Shown here in pieces: positions 21,701 to 24,162 of a stretch of DNA of 24,162 nt. Made by a program: the position numbers and the translations under genes. Each line of letters opens with the position of its first letter. Positions within the stretch are counted from its first letter, which is position 1. The notes beneath the pieces are model-generated. The model did not search any database. It was not told the DNA's origin and saw nothing but the letters and a program-made list of their open reading frames with translations. The DNA lies in assembly GCA_026193155.1 (NCBI GenBank), contig JAPHSI010000138.1, positions 1 to 24,162 of the forward strand, read 5' to 3'. Source of the stretch: Sulfurimonadaceae bacterium. Its GTDB lineage: Bacteria > Campylobacterota > Campylobacteria > Campylobacterales > Sulfurimonadaceae.

Positions 21701-22595
21701 GAGCACTTTTAACTGCGTTTATATAGCTTATGTTTTTTGCTTTATTCTTATAGGCTATATCAAAAGCAGTACCATGGTCTACCGAAGTCCTGACTATCGG
21801 TAGGTTTAATGATATATTTACACTCTCATCAAAATAAAGAGCCTTTAATGGTATAAGACCTTGGTCATGATACATTGCGACATAATATTTATAGTTTTTT
21901 CTTGCATCGGGAGTAAATGCTACATCTGGAACTAAACATCCTTCGTAGCGTTCATATCCGATTTTGTCATTAACTGATTTTATGGCTGCTTCTATTTCAC
22001 GTTCTTCATTCCCTAGTACACCGTTATCACCAGCATGTGGATTTAAACCAAGTACGGCTATTTTTGCTTTTTCTAAAGAGTTGTCTAAGTCCGAAAGGAA
22101 ACTTTCTAATTTATCTTGTTTTATATTTTTTGATACATCTTTTAAAGGGATATGTTCTGTATAGAGTGCTACAAACATCTCTTGGCAGCCAAGCATCATA
22201 ATGGCTTCTTGTTTAAAGTATTTTCTGAGCAGGTCGGTATGACCTTTATAGTCTAAGCCTGCCAAGCTCCAAGCTTCTTTGTGTATAGGCATTGTGACTA
22301 GCGCATCTGAATCTTGTTTTTCACAAAGCTCAATTGCCTTTATAAAACTTTCATATGAAAACTTTCCACTCTTAGCATCTATGAGAGATGGTCTTATCTC
22401 AAAGTCTGCATCCATCTCAATAGTTCTAAAATCTTTTGGAATATCTACATCTAAAAGCTTTGCGGCAGATGCAAGTAGTTTATCATTTATACAGTAGATA
22501 GGTTCACATATTTTTGAAATCTCTTCGTGAGATTTTAGTGCAATCTCTATACCTACACCGTTTAAGTCACCTAAGCTTACTGCAATTTTTTTCAT
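21678..22595 (-). CDS. pdxA: 4-hydroxythreonine-4-phosphate dehydrogenase
   Basis: NAD-dependent oxidation and decarboxylation of 4-phosphohydroxy-L-threonine, giving the substrate PdxJ uses for pyridoxine 5'-phosphate. Metal ligands His148 (TEHIPL), His187 (NPHAGDNG) and His243 (MYHDQGLIPLK) match E. coli His166, His211 and His266. The N-terminal signature is SLGDLNGVGIEI instead of the gamma-proteobacterial GDPAGIGPE, a variation I associate with this phylum. SVDHGTAFDIA (271-281) is conserved. The length is 305. The start overlaps the pdxJ stop by one base (TAATG), so the two B6 enzymes are coupled. Confidence 0.95.
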   Translation of the reverse strand: MKKIAVSLGDLNGVGIEIALKSHEEISKICEPIYCINDKLLASAAKLLDVDIPKDFRTIEMDADFEIRPSLIDAKSGKFSYESFIKAIELCEKQDSDALVTMPIHKEAWSLAGLDYKGHTDLLRKYFKQEAIMMLGCQEMFVALYTEHIPLKDVSKNIKQDKLESFLSDLDNSLEKAKIAVLGLNPHAGDNGVLGNEEREIEAAIKSVNDKIGYERYEGCLVPDVAFTPDARKNYKYYVAMYHDQGLIPLKALYFDESVNISLNLPIVRTSVDHGTAFDIAYKNKAKNISYINAVKSALSLCNKE

Positions 22596-23386
22596 TATCT
22601 TGTTGTTAGTCTTTTCATCTCTTTAATAGCATCTGAAAGTCCGGTAAAAACACTTCTTGCAATAATACTTTGACCTATATTTAACTCGGTAATTTCATCT
22701 ATATCCATCATATGATGTACATTTGCATAATTAAGACCATGTCCTGCGGCTACTTCAAGTCCAAGCTTTTTTGCATAGAGGGAAGCCTCTTTAATTTTAT
22801 CAAGCTCATCTTCTAACATAGTCTCTAACTTATAACGAGGTACTTCTAACTCTTTAATACTATGGTTAGAATGACTGAGATTACCGTAGAGCATTGCAAA
22901 AATATTTGCAAATGCACCTGTATGCAGTTCAACCATTTCTGCACCGAGTTCTTTTGATTTTTGCATAGCTTCATTTGTCGGGTCTACAAAAAGTGATACT
23001 GGTATTAGTGAATCATGAAGTTGTTCTATGGCATAACAGATTTTACTTGAGTAGTTAAAAACATCAAGTCCACCCTCTGTTGTAACTTCCTCACGTTTTT
23101 CAGGAACAAGTGTAGCACGATGTGGCTTCATATCACAAACTATATTTAAAATATTTGTATCTATTGCACACTCTAAATTAACCGGTAGTTTAGAATGAGT
23201 CATAATGTTTTTAACATCTACATCTTGTATGTGGCGTCTATCTTCTCTAAGATGTATAGTAATTTGGTCGGCACCACTTTCACATGCTACAAACAATGCT
23301 TGAAGTATATCTGGGTCATTTACACGTCTTGCTTCTCTTAAAACGGCTACATGGTCTATGTTTACACCTAAGTTTACCTTAGTCAT
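22595..23386 (-). CDS. pdxJ: Pyridoxine 5'-phosphate synthase
   Basis: Condenses 1-deoxyxylulose 5-phosphate with 3-amino-2-oxopropyl phosphate to pyridoxine 5'-phosphate; a TIM barrel. Signatures: LGVNIDHVAVLREARR (6-21), catalytic His45 in TIHLREDRRHI, Glu72 in NLECA, and His216 in AAGHGLNYANV, all at the E. coli-equivalent places. The C-terminal NIGQSIIARSVFTGL is the phosphate-binding end. The length of 263 is slightly longer than the usual 240-245. It overlaps the upstream acyltransferase gene by 8 nt (ATGACTAA), so all three minus-strand genes form one coupled unit. Confidence 0.96.
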   Translation of the reverse strand: MTKVNLGVNIDHVAVLREARRVNDPDILQALFVACESGADQITIHLREDRRHIQDVDVKNIMTHSKLPVNLECAIDTNILNIVCDMKPHRATLVPEKREEVTTEGGLDVFNYSSKICYAIEQLHDSLIPVSLFVDPTNEAMQKSKELGAEMVELHTGAFANIFAMLYGNLSHSNHSIKELEVPRYKLETMLEDELDKIKEASLYAKKLGLEVAAGHGLNYANVHHMMDIDEITELNIGQSIIARSVFTGLSDAIKEMKRLTTR

Positions 23387-24077
23387 TTAAAATCCTATCT
23401 ACAAATTTTTTATATTCTTCTTCAAGTTCACTATGTCCAATAATATCTCCAAAATGTACTTCAACAATTTTTTTATCTTTAAATGGAGCTTTTCTTAAGA
23501 CATTTTCTAGTGAGTCATTTATATAAACAGGAACAATTCCAAGTTTATTAGACTTAGCTATTTTTTGTGCACCGGATTGGAATTTTAAAATATTATTAGT
23601 TTTATTTCTTTCACCTTCTGGAAAAATATATATATTGATATCATTATCTTTATGTAAAGAGTATTTGATTTTTTTAAAAAAGCTAATTAATCCTTTTTTA
23701 TTTTCAATATCGACACTAATATTTCCACTATATTTGAAGAATTCACCGTAAAAAGCATTAAAAAGCTCCTCTTTTGCTATCCAAAGTCCAGATTTATTAT
23801 GTTTAGAAAATATACTTTCCATAACAATTATATCTAATAGTGAACGATGATTTATCGTATAGAGTTTATGGTTTTCTCTTGGTATATCACCATACGTATG
23901 AATTTCAATATTTAAATAGTTTAAAATACTATTCGCATATGCTTGCCGATCATTTGAAAGTTGCTTAAATGCTTGTTTATGTGTTATAAAAGGATGTCTA
24001 TATGTTTTTTTGAATATTTTTATATATTTGTATCCAAGTTTGACCATATAGGGATATTTAATAAGTTTTTTAATCAT
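23379..24077 (-). CDS. PlsC-type lysophospholipid acyltransferase
   Basis: Transfers an acyl chain to the sn-2 position of lysophosphatidate or a related acceptor at the inner membrane. The catalytic HX4D motif is NHRSLLD (His77, Asp82). The glycerophosphate-binding motif is FPEGERN (152-158), where Glu replaces the usual Thr/Ser. The usual Arg of the motif II region (GxxFIxR) is not evident in YSGNISVDIEN. GIVPVYIN (about 175-182) matches motif IV (V-P-V). No clear N-terminal membrane helix, but a basic amphipathic start (KKLIKYPYMVKLGYKYIKIFKK). The length of 232 is typical. Because of the motif differences it may be a specialised paralogue rather than the housekeeping PlsC, so no symbol is given. 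Confidence 0.82.
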   Translation of the reverse strand: MIKKLIKYPYMVKLGYKYIKIFKKTYRHPFITHKQAFKQLSNDRQAYANSILNYLNIEIHTYGDIPRENHKLYTINHRSLLDIIVMESIFSKHNKSGLWIAKEELFNAFYGEFFKYSGNISVDIENKKGLISFFKKIKYSLHKDNDINIYIFPEGERNKTNNILKFQSGAQKIAKSNKLGIVPVYINDSLENVLRKAPFKDKKIVEVHFGDIIGHSELEEEYKKFVDRILND

Positions 24078-24109
24078 TTATTTTAAACTTTTCTATACCC
24101 TTAAGCATA

Positions 24110-24115
24110 TATAAT
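24110..24115 (+). promoter_or_regulatory. Candidate -10 for a gene beyond the right edge
   Basis: Perfect TATAAT in AGCATATATAATTATTTGG, facing right, away from the plsC-like gene. The expected start is near 24122. The open frame from ATG 24136 runs to the window end but has no usable Shine-Dalgarno spacing, so the true start probably lies outside. Confidence 0.5.
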
Positions 24116-24134
24116 TATTTGGACCTGTGTAAAG

Positions 24135-24153
24135 GATGTTGATAATCATTACG
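24135..24153. promoter_or_regulatory. Fur-box-like operator near the right edge
   Basis: The 19 bases match the classical Fur consensus (GATAAT repeated twice and then inverted) at 15 of 19 positions by my hand alignment, including an unbroken 11-base run GATAATCATTA. It lies about 13 nt past the expected transcript start of a rightward promoter, where a repressor could block transcription. This suggests an iron-regulated gene just beyond the window. Confidence 0.45.
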
Positions 24154-24162
24154 TTCACATGC

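Noticed and set aside
24136..24162. Start of a coding sequence (MLIIITFTC) at the right edge
   Set aside because: AAAGG directly abuts the ATG with no spacing, and only nine codons are visible. The same bases are better explained as a Fur-box-like operator.

Overview
The window is a low-GC stretch of bacterial chromosome, almost fully coding, that looks like a free-living member of the Campylobacterota (Epsilonproteobacteria), closest in style to Sulfurimonas and relatives. The main support is the gene order HIT protein (divergent) - pheS - pheT - aroA - ispH - rpsA - small membrane protein - serA. From memory, this matches the Helicobacter pylori HP0404-HP0397 and Campylobacter jejuni Cj0898-Cj0891c blocks. 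Sigma-70 -10 boxes preceded by T-rich runs, a six-domain S1 protein, a short type III CoaX, a short HisG and a PerR-like Fur protein fit the same assignment. The genus call is an inference.

Layout. 1-409: the 3' part of an OsmC-family peroxidase gene, cut by the window edge. 414-442: a bidirectional terminator. 447-1966 (minus): an MltC-like lytic transglycosylase coupled behind a HIT hydrolase. 2072-11380 (plus): the translation / aromatic / isoprenoid / serine block, with one promoter before pheS and a second before rpsA, ending in a terminator. 11513-17075 (minus): a tripartite efflux operon in the order TolC - periplasmic adaptor - RND permease, in which the permease is encoded as two separate half-genes. 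17208-20021 (plus): a DUF4395 membrane protein, an unknown small protein, coaX, hisG and a methyltransferase. 20028-20758 (plus): a long dyad, then an HxlR-type regulator lacking the usual cysteine and an EthD-like protein. 20764-21165 (minus): a PerR-like repressor. 21281-21700 (plus): a small secreted protein whose 3' end overlaps pdxA. 21678-24077 (minus): plsC-like - pdxJ - pdxA, two vitamin B6 steps coupled to an acyltransferase. 24110-24162: a promoter and a Fur-box-like sequence pointing to a gene outside the window.

Functional links. PheS and PheT form one tRNA synthetase, and AroA feeds chorismate and so phenylalanine. SerA and the PdxA/PdxJ pair share the serine / deoxyxylulose-5-phosphate-dependent B6 chemistry, although they are unlinked here. 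TolC, adaptor and the two RND halves should assemble into one envelope-spanning pump. Most junctions are translationally coupled, with five one-base TAATG overlaps and two ATGA overlaps.

I see no mobile element, CRISPR array, tRNA or rRNA gene, and no dedicated defence or biosynthetic island. The least ordinary items are the split RND permease with its histidine-rich junction, the dyad upstream of the HxlR-EthD pair, the Fur-box-like site at the right edge, and two small proteins I could not identify.
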